From: Planomicrobium soli | GTDB lineage: Bacteria; Bacillota; Bacilli; Bacillales_A; Planococcaceae | Direction: 5' to 3' | NCBI RefSeq assembly: GCF_003014655.1 | Contig: NZ_PYAT01000002.1 | Location: 124,001-188,000 of the forward strand | Length of the DNA stretch: 64,000 nt | In this document: in pieces, positions 43,037-52,149 of the stretch | Position numbering within the stretch: the stretch's first letter is position 1 | Layout of the letters: each line of letters begins with the position of its first letter | The notes under the pieces: model-generated | Databases searched by the model: none | Seen by the model: only the letters and a program-made list of their open reading frames with translations | Told to the model about the DNA's origin: nothing | Program-made: the position numbers and the translations under genes

Positions 43037-43083
43037 AAAAAGCTGAATGGACTAGTCGTTTTGGCCAGGAGATTCAGCTTTTT
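43037..43083. terminator. Bidirectional terminator after the anchor I gene
   Basis: A 12-bp stem AAAAAGCTGAAT/ATTCAGCTTTTT between convergent genes. Confidence 0.85.
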
Positions 43084-43099
43084 AGTTTGCATCAACTTC

Positions 43100-43732
43100 T
43101 CATCTTACTATAAACCAATACACACACATGATTGCAATATCTGCAATCGAATGTCCAATGATGGTAGCTGTAATAGAACCTGTTTTTTCCCGTATGTAAG
43201 CCCAGAATAATCCGGCGAGTAATACTGGCATAACTGCAACCAGTGTATAACCCGATTGGAACAGATGCAATACCGTCAGGACATGGTAAAGAGTGTAAAA
43301 TATCGAAGTCATGATAATTGCATAGCTTGCCGTGCCATTTATCCGAAGCTTTTCATACATGTATCCTCTCCAATACACTTCCTCTAAAACTGGATTAACG
43401 AAAACGAATAACAATATGAAAGCAATTTCTAAAGGTCCTGCAAAACCCCAGTCCAACAACAGCACACGAAGTTTATTGATATCCAGTAAATACACATGGA
43501 GCCAACTGACGCCTCCGTAAACAAAGAGGAAAAAAACCAGTCCGCTTCCGACGCCTACTAAGAATGCCTGTCTATCCAGCTTCATCCGCTCTCTCGGAAA
43601 AGCTTTATCAATAAGCGGCACCAAACAAAGCCAACCGAAAAACAACAGAAATGTCACGACGACATTCTGAAAAAATTGCAGACCGATAAAAATCATGAGC
43701 GTAGGTCCAATCAAACGAACGGCATTCTTCAT
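43100..43732 (-). CDS. CPBP-family intramembrane metalloprotease
   Basis: Membrane protein (210 aa) with the CPBP/Abi motifs: EEVYWRG (EExxxR), FYTLYH (FxxxH) and HSIADI (third motif). Its ATG overlaps the stop of the preceding hydrolase gene by 4 bp, so both are translated together. Relatives process prenylated proteins or confer bacteriocin self-immunity; the substrate here is unknown. Confidence 0.87.
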   Translation of the reverse strand: MKNAVRLIGPTLMIFIGLQFFQNVVVTFLLFFGWLCLVPLIDKAFPRERMKLDRQAFLVGVGSGLVFFLFVYGGVSWLHVYLLDINKLRVLLLDWGFAGPLEIAFILLFVFVNPVLEEVYWRGYMYEKLRINGTASYAIIMTSIFYTLYHVLTVLHLFQSGYTLVAVMPVLLAGLFWAYIREKTGSITATIIGHSIADIAIMCVYWFIVR

Positions 43733-44541
43733 GGGTTCCCCCCATCCCGGCGCTGTTCTTGTAAATACTGTTCATTGATGGGCTTCAAGTATTGATGTAC
43801 AGCCCCATTAAATGCTTGAAAAGATCCGATCGGCACTTGATGGGTTCCTTTGTCGATGTAAATAACTTCTGTTTGGGGAGCTGCCTTTAAAAAAGGAATC
43901 TGGTAATGGTGCATCGGTTTTTCGAGAGTGCCAAAGATAAGCAAAATTGGCATCTTCATCCGATGGATAGAGTAGGTGGATTTATAGTCAAGGCCGTTCC
44001 TGCAAAATTCATACGCGCGCTGCGGGTCCGTTTTCTTCGCTAACTCATAAATCTTTTCTTCATCTTCAGGGTAATAATGATTCAGCTTAGCCTGCAGTTT
44101 TGCAGCAAGCGGAATCTGGCGGAATTTTGCCATATACATGACTGATTTGATGAAGAAGATCGGAGAGAAATTATTCAATTCGGAATATCCGCCAGACAAA
44201 ATCATTGCCATCACCCGATCCGGATATTTTAAGGCAAACTCCTGGGCAACCAAGCCGCCATGCGAATAGGCACAGATTACCGCTTTTTCAATACCCAGCT
44301 TATCCAATAATAGCTTCAGATGATCGGCAAGAAGGCCAATCGTAATCGACTGGTCGCCTTTTGAACTTTCTCCATGTCCTGCTAAATCATAAAAAATAGT
44401 CTTATAGTATTTTGCAAGTTGTTCTTGGTGCATAAAAACATTATGACCCATTACAAAGGGATGAATAAAGACAATCGGCATTCCTTCGCCTTTACTCCAA
44501 TAATAGATAGAAAGGTTATCATCGATTTCAGCATATGGCAT
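43729..44541 (-). CDS. Alpha/beta hydrolase
   Basis: Hydrolase-fold protein (270 aa): oxyanion region VFIHPFVMGH, FYDLAGHGES, nucleophile elbow in CAYSHGGLVAQ (AxSxG rather than GxSxG), acid and His near FGTLEKP and DKGTHQVP. TAGGAG precedes the ATG. Coupled by a 4-bp overlap to the CPBP protease gene. Substrate unknown. Confidence 0.88.
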   Translation of the reverse strand: MPYAEIDDNLSIYYWSKGEGMPIVFIHPFVMGHNVFMHQEQLAKYYKTIFYDLAGHGESSKGDQSITIGLLADHLKLLLDKLGIEKAVICAYSHGGLVAQEFALKYPDRVMAMILSGGYSELNNFSPIFFIKSVMYMAKFRQIPLAAKLQAKLNHYYPEDEEKIYELAKKTDPQRAYEFCRNGLDYKSTYSIHRMKMPILLIFGTLEKPMHHYQIPFLKAAPQTEVIYIDKGTHQVPIGSFQAFNGAVHQYLKPINEQYLQEQRRDGGNP

Positions 44542-44888
44542 AAACAGAGTCCACTCCTAATCAGAAATAAATTCAGTAGTACTCCCGGGATACCCGATTT
44601 TTAGCATAGACAAAACAAAACAAACGCTTTAGTTAGGTCCAAAAAGAGAAAATGGAGATAAATCAAAAAAAGTTATTAAAATATTCAGAAATATATAGTA
44701 ATTATTTGTTTTTTATAATATAATCGGTGCAGAGACATTGAACTACTTTTCTTTTGCGGCCGCTTAGAAAGTAGAGTTTTAATGAATCAAAAGGATTAGT
44801 TTCTTGCTGCTGTTAGCCAAATGCCTGTGTTTAGTTTTGATCTTGTCAAAAACCACCTCAAACTTACGAGACGAAGGAGAGAAAAAAC
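44542..44888 (+). promoter_or_regulatory. Promoter and leader A of the Lys/Thr-rich secreted protein
   Basis: Positions 44683-44724 hold the 42-nt block shared with leaders B and C, ending in TATAAT (44719-44724). The 165-nt leader has a hairpin CTACTTT/AAAGTAG (44743-44749 with 44768-44774) whose loop shows GCCGCTTAG. A ribosome site AAGGAGAG precedes the gene. No other gene is seen here. Confidence 0.65.
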
Positions 44889-45575
44889 ATGAAAAAACTG
44901 GCAATGATTTTAATAGCGTTTATGTTTATGTTCGGCTTTACTTCAGGAGCAATAGCAAGTACAGGAGGCGGTCACGATTACGATCATGGCCATGACGATA
45001 AAGTCACCTACAAAGATGGCATCACGACCGTTGTAACTAAAAAGAAAGAAGTTACACATGATAAAATCGTCAAAACAGAAAAATTCACTGATTATTCAAC
45101 TGAAAAGAAACACGACAAATCAACTTTTGAAAAAGTAGATGTAGATGTAACAAAAGAAAAACATCCCGTGCATAATTGGTATAGAGACGTGACGACAAAA
45201 ACCACATATGAAATCACAAAACATACCACTTGGGATGAAGTAACAAAAACGGAAAAAGTCAAGAAAACAACGACTCCTGTAAAAATCATCAAAACAACGG
45301 TTACTACTAAAAAATACAAAGGCAAGCCAAGAAAAGGCAATTTGATCAGCAAAAAAACAAAAGTATACTATGATAAGGTTTATGGAAAAGAGCACGTAGA
45401 AGTGTACGTAGTAGACAAAAAAACGTATAAAGAAAACGAAAAAACCTACTACGATAAAAAAGTCATTGATGTAGAAGTTACTAAAGGCAAATGGGATAGA
45501 AAAGATAAAGACCACGGTCACGATAAAGACAAAGACAAAGGCAAAGACAGAGGTAAAGGCAAAGGCAAACATTGA
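44889..45575 (+). CDS. Secreted Lys/Thr-rich low-complexity protein
   Basis: Exported protein (228 aa). The signal peptide MKKLAMILIAFMFMFGFTSG (cleaved near AIAS, residue 24) resembles those of the genes at 51695 and 52834. The mature part starts with a His/Asp patch (HDYDHGHDDK), continues with charged Thr/Val/Lys beta-like repeats (TTVVTKKKEVTHD, VKTEKFTDYSTEKKH, TTKTTYEITKHTTWDEVTK), and ends in a KDKDKGKDRGKGKGKH tail like that of the third protein. No cysteine, no wall anchor. Family unrecognised; ion binding or wall/polymer association is only a guess. Confidence 0.8.
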   Translation: MKKLAMILIAFMFMFGFTSGAIASTGGGHDYDHGHDDKVTYKDGITTVVTKKKEVTHDKIVKTEKFTDYSTEKKHDKSTFEKVDVDVTKEKHPVHNWYRDVTTKTTYEITKHTTWDEVTKTEKVKKTTTPVKIIKTTVTTKKYKGKPRKGNLISKKTKVYYDKVYGKEHVEVYVVDKKTYKENEKTYYDKKVIDVEVTKGKWDRKDKDHGHDKDKDKGKDRGKGKGKH

Positions 45576-45581
45576 TAACGT

Positions 45582-45613
45582 AAAAGCCCCTGCATAAAGC
45601 AGGGGCTTTTTTT
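45582..45613 (+). terminator. Terminator of the Lys/Thr-rich gene
   Basis: A 12-bp stem AAAAGCCCCTGC/GCAGGGGCTTTT plus T run. Confidence 0.92.
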
Positions 45614-45784
45614 ACTTCACTCCACCGACACATTTCAGGTAGTTTGAATTTCTTTTAAGATGCTTCAATATCATTTGTAGGAAGTCCACTATATGATAGA
45701 TGTAGAATCAGTAATCTTTTTTACATAACTTAAACTGCCGTCTGCCTAACCTCCTCTCCTATTCCAAAGTAAAGGATGTTTTTT

Positions 45785-46315
45785 ATGAAAACGTTATCAT
45801 ATCTGCTTTTAATTTCACTTGTTGCCTTTGTGCTTAGTTCTTGCTCAACAGCCGCCCCTACTGCTACGGCAAACGCCGGCCAAATAAATGACGGCAAAGC
45901 GGCCCCTCCTTTTGAATTGCTGGATCTGCAAGGAAATACGCATCAACTTTCCGAATACACCGGCCAAAAAGTATACGTAAAATTCTGGGCTTCTTGGTGT
46001 TCGATTTGCCTTGCAGGCATGGAAGAGCTGAATACTCTGGCAGGCAAAGACACTGATTTTGTTGTACTGACTATCGTATCCCCAAGTTCGAACGCTGAAA
46101 AAAACAGTAAATCGTTTGCCAAATGGTTTAAAGGCGTCGAAAACACCTCGAATATTAAAGTGCTTTTGGACGAAGACGGACCGATTTTTGAACAATACGG
46201 CATTATCGGCTATCCAACTTCCGTTTTCATCGGCTCGGACGGTGTTTTGGCTAAACGCCAGCAAGGACACGTCAGCAACGAACAGATTATAGAAACATTT
46301 GATTCAATTCAATAA
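45785..46315 (+). CDS. TlpA-like thioredoxin-fold lipoprotein
   Basis: Membrane-anchored thiol-disulfide reductase (176 aa). The lipobox is LSSCS (about Cys20); the thioredoxin domain has [13 protein letters not shown] with a CxxC, and the cis-proline region GYPTSVFI. The ATG at 45785 follows AAAGGA by 8 nt; the ATG at 45776 overlaps that site. It lies 38 bp before msrAB and is probably co-transcribed. It likely feeds electrons to the MsrAB lipoprotein, as extracytoplasmic thioredoxin-like proteins do for MsrAB in other Firmicutes. Confidence 0.88.
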   Translation: MKTLSYLLLISLVAFVLSSCSTAAPTATANAGQINDGKAAPPFELLDLQGNTHQLSEYTGQKVYVKFWASWCSICLAGMEELNTLAGKDTDFVVLTIVSPSSNAEKNSKSFAKWFKGVENTSNIKVLLDEDGPIFEQYGIIGYPTSVFIGSDGVLAKRQQGHVSNEQIIETFDSIQ

Positions 46316-46353
46316 AACAAATCTTGTTTACACAAAGGAAAGGACCGATTGGA

Positions 46354-47469
46354 ATGAAGACCAAATGGCTAGTAATGTTGCTGTTCCTATTATTGGCATT
46401 GACCGGTTGTTCATCACTGCCATCGCTTACGTCAAACTCTGGAGTCGGCGATGCAGCGGCCGGCGCCTCAAAATTTCCGGACAATCCGAATGCGCAACTG
46501 GAATTTGACACTGATAAGCTGGAAGACGTTTGGCTTGCCGGCGGGTGCTTCTGGGGAGTCGAGGCTTATATGTCCCGCGTTTATGGAGTCTATGACGTGA
46601 CTTCCGGCTACGCCAATGGCAGCACGAAAAATCCGACATATGAAGAAGTTACACGAAAAAACACCGGACATGCTGAAACCGTACATGTCCGCTACGATCC
46701 GGAGCGTGTAGATTTGGAGAAGTTAATAAGCCAGTATTTCGTCATTATCGATCCAACGATTCTGAACCAGCAAGGCAATGACCGCGGCGAGCAATACCGA
46801 ACCGGGATCTATTATAAAAATGAGGAGGACCGAGCTGTTATTGACAAAGTAGCAGCGAAAGAAGCTAGCAAATATGATGACCCTATCGTAACGGAAGTCG
46901 AACCATTGGAACACTATTACTTGGCAGAAGAATATCATCAGGACTATCTTGAAAAAAATCCGGATGGTTACTGCCACATTGAATTTGATTCGCTGGAAGA
47001 CCAAGATATCCCCGCTTTGATCGATCCTGCCAAATATCCAAAACCAAGCGATGAAGTATTAAAAGAAAAGTTGACCGAAGCCCAATACAACGTCACGCAG
47101 AATGACGATACCGAAACCGCCTATTCCAACGAATATTGGGATAATTATGAACCCGGAATTTACGTAGATGTGGCGACCGGAGAACCGTTATTCTCCTCTG
47201 CCGATAAATACGATTCCCAATGCGGCTGGCCGAGCTTTACCAAACCGATTGAACCAAATGTTGTAACTAAACATAAAGACTCCAGTTTCAATATGGTGCG
47301 CATTGAAGTAAGAAGCCGTTCGGGCGACAGCCACCTTGGCCACGTGTTTGAAGATGGACCGAAAGATAAAGGCGGCTTGCGTTATTGCATAAATAGCGCT
47401 TCGATTCTTTTTATTCCGCAGGAAGAAATGGACGAAGCGGGATATGGCTATTTGAAAAGCATTCTATAA
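46354..47469 (+). CDS. msrAB: Bifunctional methionine sulfoxide reductase MsrA/MsrB lipoprotein
   Basis: Surface lipoprotein (371 aa) that would reduce both methionine sulfoxide stereoisomers in exported proteins. Lipobox LTGCS (Cys18). The MsrA domain has the catalytic [10 protein letters not shown], the MsrB domain [24 protein letters not shown] and catalytic RYCINSAS. The order MsrA-MsrB is as usual for fusions. The ATG at 46354 follows AAAGGAAAGGA by 9 nt. Partner of the TlpA-like gene upstream. Confidence 0.93.
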   Translation: MKTKWLVMLLFLLLALTGCSSLPSLTSNSGVGDAAAGASKFPDNPNAQLEFDTDKLEDVWLAGGCFWGVEAYMSRVYGVYDVTSGYANGSTKNPTYEEVTRKNTGHAETVHVRYDPERVDLEKLISQYFVIIDPTILNQQGNDRGEQYRTGIYYKNEEDRAVIDKVAAKEASKYDDPIVTEVEPLEHYYLAEEYHQDYLEKNPDGYCHIEFDSLEDQDIPALIDPAKYPKPSDEVLKEKLTEAQYNVTQNDDTETAYSNEYWDNYEPGIYVDVATGEPLFSSADKYDSQCGWPSFTKPIEPNVVTKHKDSSFNMVRIEVRSRSGDSHLGHVFEDGPKDKGGLRYCINSASILFIPQEEMDEAGYGYLKSIL

Positions 47470-47475
47470 TATAAA

Positions 47476-47512
47476 AAAATGAGCCTCTCTCTATCTGAGA
47501 AGGCTCATTTTC
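47476..47512 (+). terminator. Terminator of the msrAB operon
   Basis: Stem AAATGAGCCT/AGGCTCATTT extended by CTCT/GAGA, with a T run. Confidence 0.85.
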
Positions 47513-47567
47513 ATGAAATTCAAAAGAGAAAAGCCGGACATAACGCTCACTTATATCCAGCGATTCG

Positions 47568-47999
47568 TTAACTTCCTGTATAAGATCCATCATCATAACT
47601 GAACTGCCATTCGATTCCAAGTTTGTCTGTTAATGCGCCATATGCCGGACTCCAAAATGTTTTTTGCAGCTTCATAGTCACTTTGCCATCTTGGGCCAAG
47701 CGATTAAAGTCGGCAGTCATTTTCTCTAAATCGTCCGAAACTATGGTCAAATTAATGTTCTTCCCAAAAGGAACAGTTGCCCCCGGCATGGCATCTGAAA
47801 ACATGACTTCACTTTCGTATATATTAATAGCCGTATGCATGACCAAGTCTTTCGCATCTTCCGGCATTTCATATCCTTCTTCCGGAGGCATATCTCCAAA
47901 CTTCATAATCTCAGGCATCCCTGTTCCGAAAACATCAGTATAATACTCCACAGCTTCTTGGCAGTTTCCGTTAAAAATCATATATGCAACTATCGGCAT
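47568..47999 (-). CDS. VOC-family (PhnB-like) protein
   Basis: Glyoxalase-fold protein (143 aa) of the PhnB/3-demethylubiquinone-like group: YMIFNGNCQEAVEYYTDVFG, VMFSDAMPG, and the C-terminal WSPAYGALTDKLGIEWQF. The ATG at 47999 follows AAGGGAGAG; the longer frame is not supported. Enzymatic or binding role unknown. Confidence 0.88.
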   Translation of the reverse strand: MPIVAYMIFNGNCQEAVEYYTDVFGTGMPEIMKFGDMPPEEGYEMPEDAKDLVMHTAINIYESEVMFSDAMPGATVPFGKNINLTIVSDDLEKMTADFNRLAQDGKVTMKLQKTFWSPAYGALTDKLGIEWQFSYDDGSYTGS

Positions 48000-48241
48000 T
48001 GCCAACTCTCCCTTTCTTTTTCTTATTTTATAGTGCGAGCGCATTTTTAAAGGTGAGCGGCCTTTTAGAATACGCCTGGATAAATGATAAAAAATAAACA
48101 GAACAAACGTTCTTATATAAACTGATTATACCTTACCGCTCGTTTAATTGCTATACTTTTCTGAAAATTAAAGACAATAAAAAGCCTCCATTCCTTTTCC
48201 TTGAACGATGGCTTAATGAGCTATGAAATTTCTTGTATGAG
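48000..48241. other. Intergenic region with a weak hairpin
   Basis: 242 bp, AT-rich. An imperfect hairpin (about 48182-48217, AAGCC...GGCTT) may end the gene at 48242. No other feature recognised. Confidence 0.4.
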
Positions 48242-49027
48242 TCACTTTGGATAGCGGATATATTTCCGTTGGCCTTCAATAATTCGGTTATTTTTCCATA
48301 CGCTATAGCTGTAATTCAGCAGTTCCATCTTTTCAAGATCTTCGTTTACTATCATATTTAATTTGGCTAAGCTAAGTTCCATCACTTCTTTATTTTCCGT
48401 TATGCCTTTGACAAAATCCAACTGATTCCTTGGCAGCTTTTTTCTGTCATTCGTTGTTTCCAGGAAATTCGAAAAGGCACGAAGCTCTTCGTGATTTGCT
48501 AACAGAGTCGTTAAGGTCAAGTACTGATACATATTAACCCGATTTGCTGTTTCCTGCACTTTCGTCAAGTCTGTTTCGGTAAGTTGTTCGCGAGCCAGTA
48601 CGTCATACTCATAATAATGTCTGAAGTCTTTAATCAATCGGTTGAACTTTTGCTGAACATCCCAGAGCCCAGCAAATGCATCCCTTCCCCGCCTTGCTTT
48701 CACTTCCTCTTTGGACACTGAGGTATTTAAAGGATTTATATAGTAGGAGCTTTCCACTTTCAGCCGCGCTTCACCAATTTGGAATATATTCGAACTTAGG
48801 TTAGCAAAAAGCGCCAATTTCTGCTGCGCTTCAAACGCTTCTTCCTTAATTTCTTCTCCTATTGTTACATAAGCCGTTCCTGCCGGTTCATTGTTCTTCA
48901 AAAAGCCAGCCATAAAATAAGGCTTGCCGTTGACTTTCCAGTAAACTGGATTGATAAAGACACTTTCGGTCCAGTTGCGGTATTTTTTCACTTTCTTCAT
49001 CAGCAGTTTGGTTGTTCCCTCATCCAT
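48242..49027 (-). CDS. Hypothetical protein
   Basis: Protein of about 261 aa without signal peptide or membrane helix. The N-terminal part (VNGKPYFMAGFLKNNEPAG, TAYVTIGEEI) looks like paired beta-strands; the remainder is helical and charged (RRGRDAFAGLWDVQQKFNRL, NYSYSVWKNNRI). The start is uncertain: ATGs at 49030 and 49027 follow CAGGG closely, while the in-frame ATG at 49081 has no site. Family not recognised. Confidence 0.65.
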   Translation of the reverse strand: MDEGTTKLLMKKVKKYRNWTESVFINPVYWKVNGKPYFMAGFLKNNEPAGTAYVTIGEEIKEEAFEAQQKLALFANLSSNIFQIGEARLKVESSYYINPLNTSVSKEEVKARRGRDAFAGLWDVQQKFNRLIKDFRHYYEYDVLAREQLTETDLTKVQETANRVNMYQYLTLTTLLANHEELRAFSNFLETTNDRKKLPRNQLDFVKGITENKEVMELSLAKLNMIVNEDLEKMELLNYSYSVWKNNRIIEGQRKYIRYPK

Positions 49028-49206
49028 CATATCCCTGCTTTCTATCCGGCTTGATGTCTTTGAAATTCCTTTTAAATGCATATATGAAACGTCTGCCTAA
49101 CAAAAATCATTGGTTCGATATTCTTTTCTTTTGAATAATAAAAGTTTTTGAGTTATTAAAACCATTCTTCGTAATAAATAAAAAAAGCAGCCTAAGCCAC
49201 TTCTTA

Positions 49207-49740
49207 CTAATTTTTCATGCCGGATTCAAGCGAACCGATTTTTTTCAGTAGATAACTCTTCAGTTCCGCTCTATTCCCTACATCTTTTTTCGGAATTATA
49301 AAGGCACTTACTGCAATGTTGTACAAATAGAAGTTATCGGTATCTTCAGCCAAATGCTCAATACCTAACCAATATACCTTTTTTTCTCCTTTACTGCTTT
49401 TTTCCCGAAGTCCTTCATCCGAGAAAATCATCTTATGATTTCCCAGCATGCCTTCGTTCTTACCTTCTCGGATCATCTTTTTCGCTGTACGCTTTACGTT
49501 ACGGTACACAAAAACCGGATAAAAAACCGCCCATAGTACACTGAATACAAAAAAAGGAACAAATAAGAACAGAAAAGGCAGGTCCAAAATATAAGAAAAT
49601 AAAATTGGTATCAGTAAATAAATGATGGGAATGATTACTCGTTGAATGGTAATCGTCTTTTGTGTTGATTTGGAATTTTTAATATGAAATAAATTAAAGT
49701 CTATGTATGCTTCTTCGGTTACACTGTAATTGATTTCCAT
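49207..49740 (-). CDS. YcxB-like membrane protein
   Basis: Protein of 177 aa with two adjacent membrane helices (about residues 35-75) and a C-terminal cytoplasmic domain holding the YcxB-like pattern (FSDEGLREKSSKGEKKVYWLGIEHLAEDTDNFYLY, then SAFIIPKKDV). It is followed on the same strand within 110 bp by no gene; the DUF4181-like gene lies 27 bp upstream and is probably in the same transcript. Function unknown. Confidence 0.82.
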   Translation of the reverse strand: MEINYSVTEEAYIDFNLFHIKNSKSTQKTITIQRVIIPIIYLLIPILFSYILDLPFLFLFVPFFVFSVLWAVFYPVFVYRNVKRTAKKMIREGKNEGMLGNHKMIFSDEGLREKSSKGEKKVYWLGIEHLAEDTDNFYLYNIAVSAFIIPKKDVGNRAELKSYLLKKIGSLESGMKN

Positions 49741-49767
49741 AGGTTAGTTTACTCCTTTAAGTTTTGT

Positions 49768-50157
49768 TCATAGTTCCCCAATCAATAAAATAAAAAAGAC
49801 TGCCAAGCACAGTAATGATTCTAGCCAGTCATGATAATATGCTTTTTCTTCCCGGTGCAGCACCCGTTCCTCGATTCCGCGGTTTAGGCTAGTTAAAAAG
49901 AACAAGGCAAACAAGGGACTTATCTTTATAACGCCCGAAAACATTTCTGCTTCTTTTTCAACATTTATCCAAAACATAGCATAAATGAACCCAACCAAGA
50001 GGATGCCATCGATGGCAACGCTAATTCGGCTGCGGTCTTGGTGAAACATGAAAGTCGATTTCGCTTTTATATTGAGCCGCTTCTTAAAGTAAAAATGGCT
50101 GATAATCAAATAAACTAAAAATGCAATGACTAAACCTGCAACCGTTGCTGTATTCAC
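49768..50157 (-). CDS. DUF4181-like membrane protein
   Basis: Small membrane protein (129 aa) with about four helices: an N-terminal anchor, VAIDGILLVGFIYAMFW, SPLFALFFLTSLN and a C-terminal LLCLAVFFILLIG. RGIEERVLHREEKAYYHDW resembles the conserved charged stretch of DUF4181 proteins, but similarity is loose. AAGGAAGG precedes the ATG. Likely co-transcribed with the YcxB-like gene. Confidence 0.65.
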   Translation of the reverse strand: MNTATVAGLVIAFLVYLIISHFYFKKRLNIKAKSTFMFHQDRSRISVAIDGILLVGFIYAMFWINVEKEAEMFSGVIKISPLFALFFLTSLNRGIEERVLHREEKAYYHDWLESLLCLAVFFILLIGEL

Positions 50158-50235
50158 TCACACCCTTCCTTTTCTTTTGTTTCTCTTGTTTATATTATTC
50201 TCTTTATAAATTTCATTTACCTGCACTATTAACAA

Positions 50236-50265
50236 AAGAGGATGCAAGTTACTTAGCATCCTCTT
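50236..50265 (-). terminator. Terminator of the ketopantoate reductase-like gene
   Basis: A 10-bp stem AAGAGGATGC/GCATCCTCTT. Confidence 0.8.
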
Positions 50266-50272
50266 CGAAGGG

Positions 50273-51334
50273 TCATTTTCTAATCATTCTGTACATACCA
50301 GCCGCTACTGTTAAAGCAGCGAGGATTCCGTAAACGCCTTTCCAATTCAGCGGAATGTCTTTTTGGCCGGAAGTCATCGGTTCCTGATTTTGAAAGATAT
50401 ATGCCGTAAGTTGATTGATTGCGGGCATTTCCACAGGACTTGTCTGAATTAGTTCAAAAAATTCATTAGCTAAGTGTTTGATTTCATCCGGTTTGGTTTT
50501 TAAATCTTCAACGGCATTGTGAAACGTTTCAGTTTTTGCAAGTTTGCTCAGCAAAAAAACGAAAATTGGCTCCGGCACGTATTTTAGCCGCTTAATGCCC
50601 GGAGGAGAAAGATGCACTCCGGCACTTTCCAGGGCACGAAACGCCTCATGAAGTGCTCGGACACTAAGAACTCGTGCATCCCGTGTCTCTGCAAAATGCT
50701 TAGCCTCCATATTACATGCGTAAACCGCCGGTACAAACGTCGGTACAAGTAGTGCAACATGCGTTTTCAGCCACGCATCCATGTCACGCCGGATCTCCGT
50801 TTGATAGCCGCGCATCGAATTTAGGATTTCTGCGGCATCTCTCATTCTTTGAGTCACTCTGCCATCGGGCTCCCCAATCGGCAAAGTTATCGGTTTTTTG
50901 TCGTTTACCGGCAGCATCCGAACAATATGGCCATCGAGATACCCGCCTGGCAAAGGAAAGCCAATCATGACCCGTTCCTGCCCTAAAGCGGCTACAAGCT
51001 CGTTTTGTCCCGCTGCGTTATTCATCATGAATAAAAAAGTGGAGACCTTATGGTTAGCGGCAAGTGACGGCAAAATACTTGATATCCGGTTTTTTCGCAC
51101 TGGGATGATAACAAGGTCATAAAAATCCTCTTCACCTAAATGGTCCACTACCGGAAGGCGGATAACCGTTTGTTCTTTTGTTGAGACATCTTCAATGACA
51201 ATGCCATACTTCTTCAAATCTTCCTGCCGTTGTCCGTGATCCAAAATGGATACTGCATGGCCTGCTTCCGAGAGGCGTTCAGCAAATAAACTTCCAAATG
51301 GCCCAACTCCATAAATAAGAATTTTCTTTTTCAT
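50273..51334 (-). CDS. Ketopantoate reductase family protein with C-terminal membrane helix
   Basis: ApbA/PanE-like oxidoreductase (353 aa): N-terminal NAD(P) motif ILIYGVGPFGSLFAERL, then VIIPVRKNRI and a helical C-terminal domain (YACNMEAKHFAETRD). It differs from true PanE in length and in the last 25 residues, which form a membrane helix (GILAALTVAAGMYRMI). The ATG at 51334 follows GGGAGGG; the longer frame is unsupported. Role in pantothenate synthesis is unlikely; substrate unknown. Confidence 0.78.
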   Translation of the reverse strand: MKKKILIYGVGPFGSLFAERLSEAGHAVSILDHGQRQEDLKKYGIVIEDVSTKEQTVIRLPVVDHLGEEDFYDLVIIPVRKNRISSILPSLAANHKVSTFLFMMNNAAGQNELVAALGQERVMIGFPLPGGYLDGHIVRMLPVNDKKPITLPIGEPDGRVTQRMRDAAEILNSMRGYQTEIRRDMDAWLKTHVALLVPTFVPAVYACNMEAKHFAETRDARVLSVRALHEAFRALESAGVHLSPPGIKRLKYVPEPIFVFLLSKLAKTETFHNAVEDLKTKPDEIKHLANEFFELIQTSPVEMPAINQLTAYIFQNQEPMTSGQKDIPLNWKGVYGILAALTVAAGMYRMIRK

Positions 51335-51694
51335 AAAGGCCCTCCCTTTCCTATGTAAAGGCCATGCATTTGATTTGCTTTCAGTATATTGGATTCGATA
51401 ATTTTTATAAACAGCTAGTTGCACCCAGAACCAAATTGGGATGCAAAATTAAATACATTAAATTTTCTAAAAACTATAGTATTTTTTTGCTTTTTGTTAT
51501 AGAATGAGCTCAGAAAGAATCAAATTCCTAGTATTTTTAATAAATTACAGAAATCTTCTATTTCTGTTTTTTAATACTACATAGAAAAAAGGAGGTCATA
51601 ATCTCTCAAAGTGCATAATAAAGAAAGTTTAAAGCTCTATGCCCCACCGCCTAGAGAATGAACAAAATCTAATTATGAAATGGAGAGAAAGAGG
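51335..51694 (+). promoter_or_regulatory. Promoter and leader B of the His/Asp-rich secreted protein
   Basis: The shared 42-nt block spans 51464-51505 and ends in TAGAAT. The 190-nt leader holds CAGAAAT/ATTTCTG followed by six T residues (51548-51572, a weak terminator-like hairpin), then AAAGGAGG, a hairpin CTCTA/TAGAG (51635-51639 with 51652-51656) exposing CACCGCC, and the ribosome site GGAGAG. From 51599 on it is about 85 percent identical to leader C. Confidence 0.65.
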
Positions 51695-52087
51695 ATGAAA
51701 AAATTCTTTACGATTATGATGGCGATTTTTCTAATATTCGGTGTCAGCTCTACTGCAGCTCTGGCACATGGCGATCATGATGATCATAAATATGACTACG
51801 GTGATAAAAAAGATAAAAAACACGACTACGACAAAGATGACGATGATGATAAGTACAAAGACGGCAAGAAAAAGTATAAGCACAACAAGCATTTCTATTG
51901 GCACAAACACTACTATTACAAGCATGGCAAAAAACATTTCTACTGGCACAAACACTATTATTATAAACACCATAAAAAGCACAAAAAACACCATGACCAC
52001 GACGATGATGATGATGACGACGACGACGATGACGATGACTACAAAAAAGGCCATGGCAAAAAGAAACGCGGACACCATCACCATTAA
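51695..52087 (+). CDS. Secreted His/Asp/Lys/Tyr-rich low-complexity protein
   Basis: Exported protein (130 aa). The signal peptide MKKFFTIMMAIFLIFGVSST is cleaved near ALAH. The mature part begins HGDHDDHKYDYGDKKD, has two copies of KHFYWHKHYYYKH, then a run of about 13 Asp (residues 104-116) and a HHHH end. There is no cysteine and no anchor motif. The composition suggests divalent-metal binding, but this is inference. The ATG at 51695 is 7 nt after GGAGAG; the ATG at 51680 precedes it. Neighbours 51695 and 52834 look like diverged tandem duplicates. Confidence 0.8.
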   Translation: MKKFFTIMMAIFLIFGVSSTAALAHGDHDDHKYDYGDKKDKKHDYDKDDDDDKYKDGKKKYKHNKHFYWHKHYYYKHGKKHFYWHKHYYYKHHKKHKKHHDHDDDDDDDDDDDDDYKKGHGKKKRGHHHH

Positions 52088-52098
52088 TCAATAAAAAG

Positions 52099-52149
52099 GA
52101 ACAAGCGCCCTTCATTAAACAAGGAGCTTGTTCTTTTTTATGTTTGAAA
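52099..52149 (+). terminator. Terminator of the His/Asp-rich gene
   Basis: Stem GAACAAGC/GCTTGTTC plus six T residues. Confidence 0.82.

Noticed and set aside
51731-52084. Long hydrophobic minus-strand frame opposite the His/Asp-rich gene
   Set aside because: It is the antisense of GAT/CAC-rich codons, which always reads as Val/Ile-rich. No ribosome site, and the sense strand has a signal peptide, promoter and terminator.
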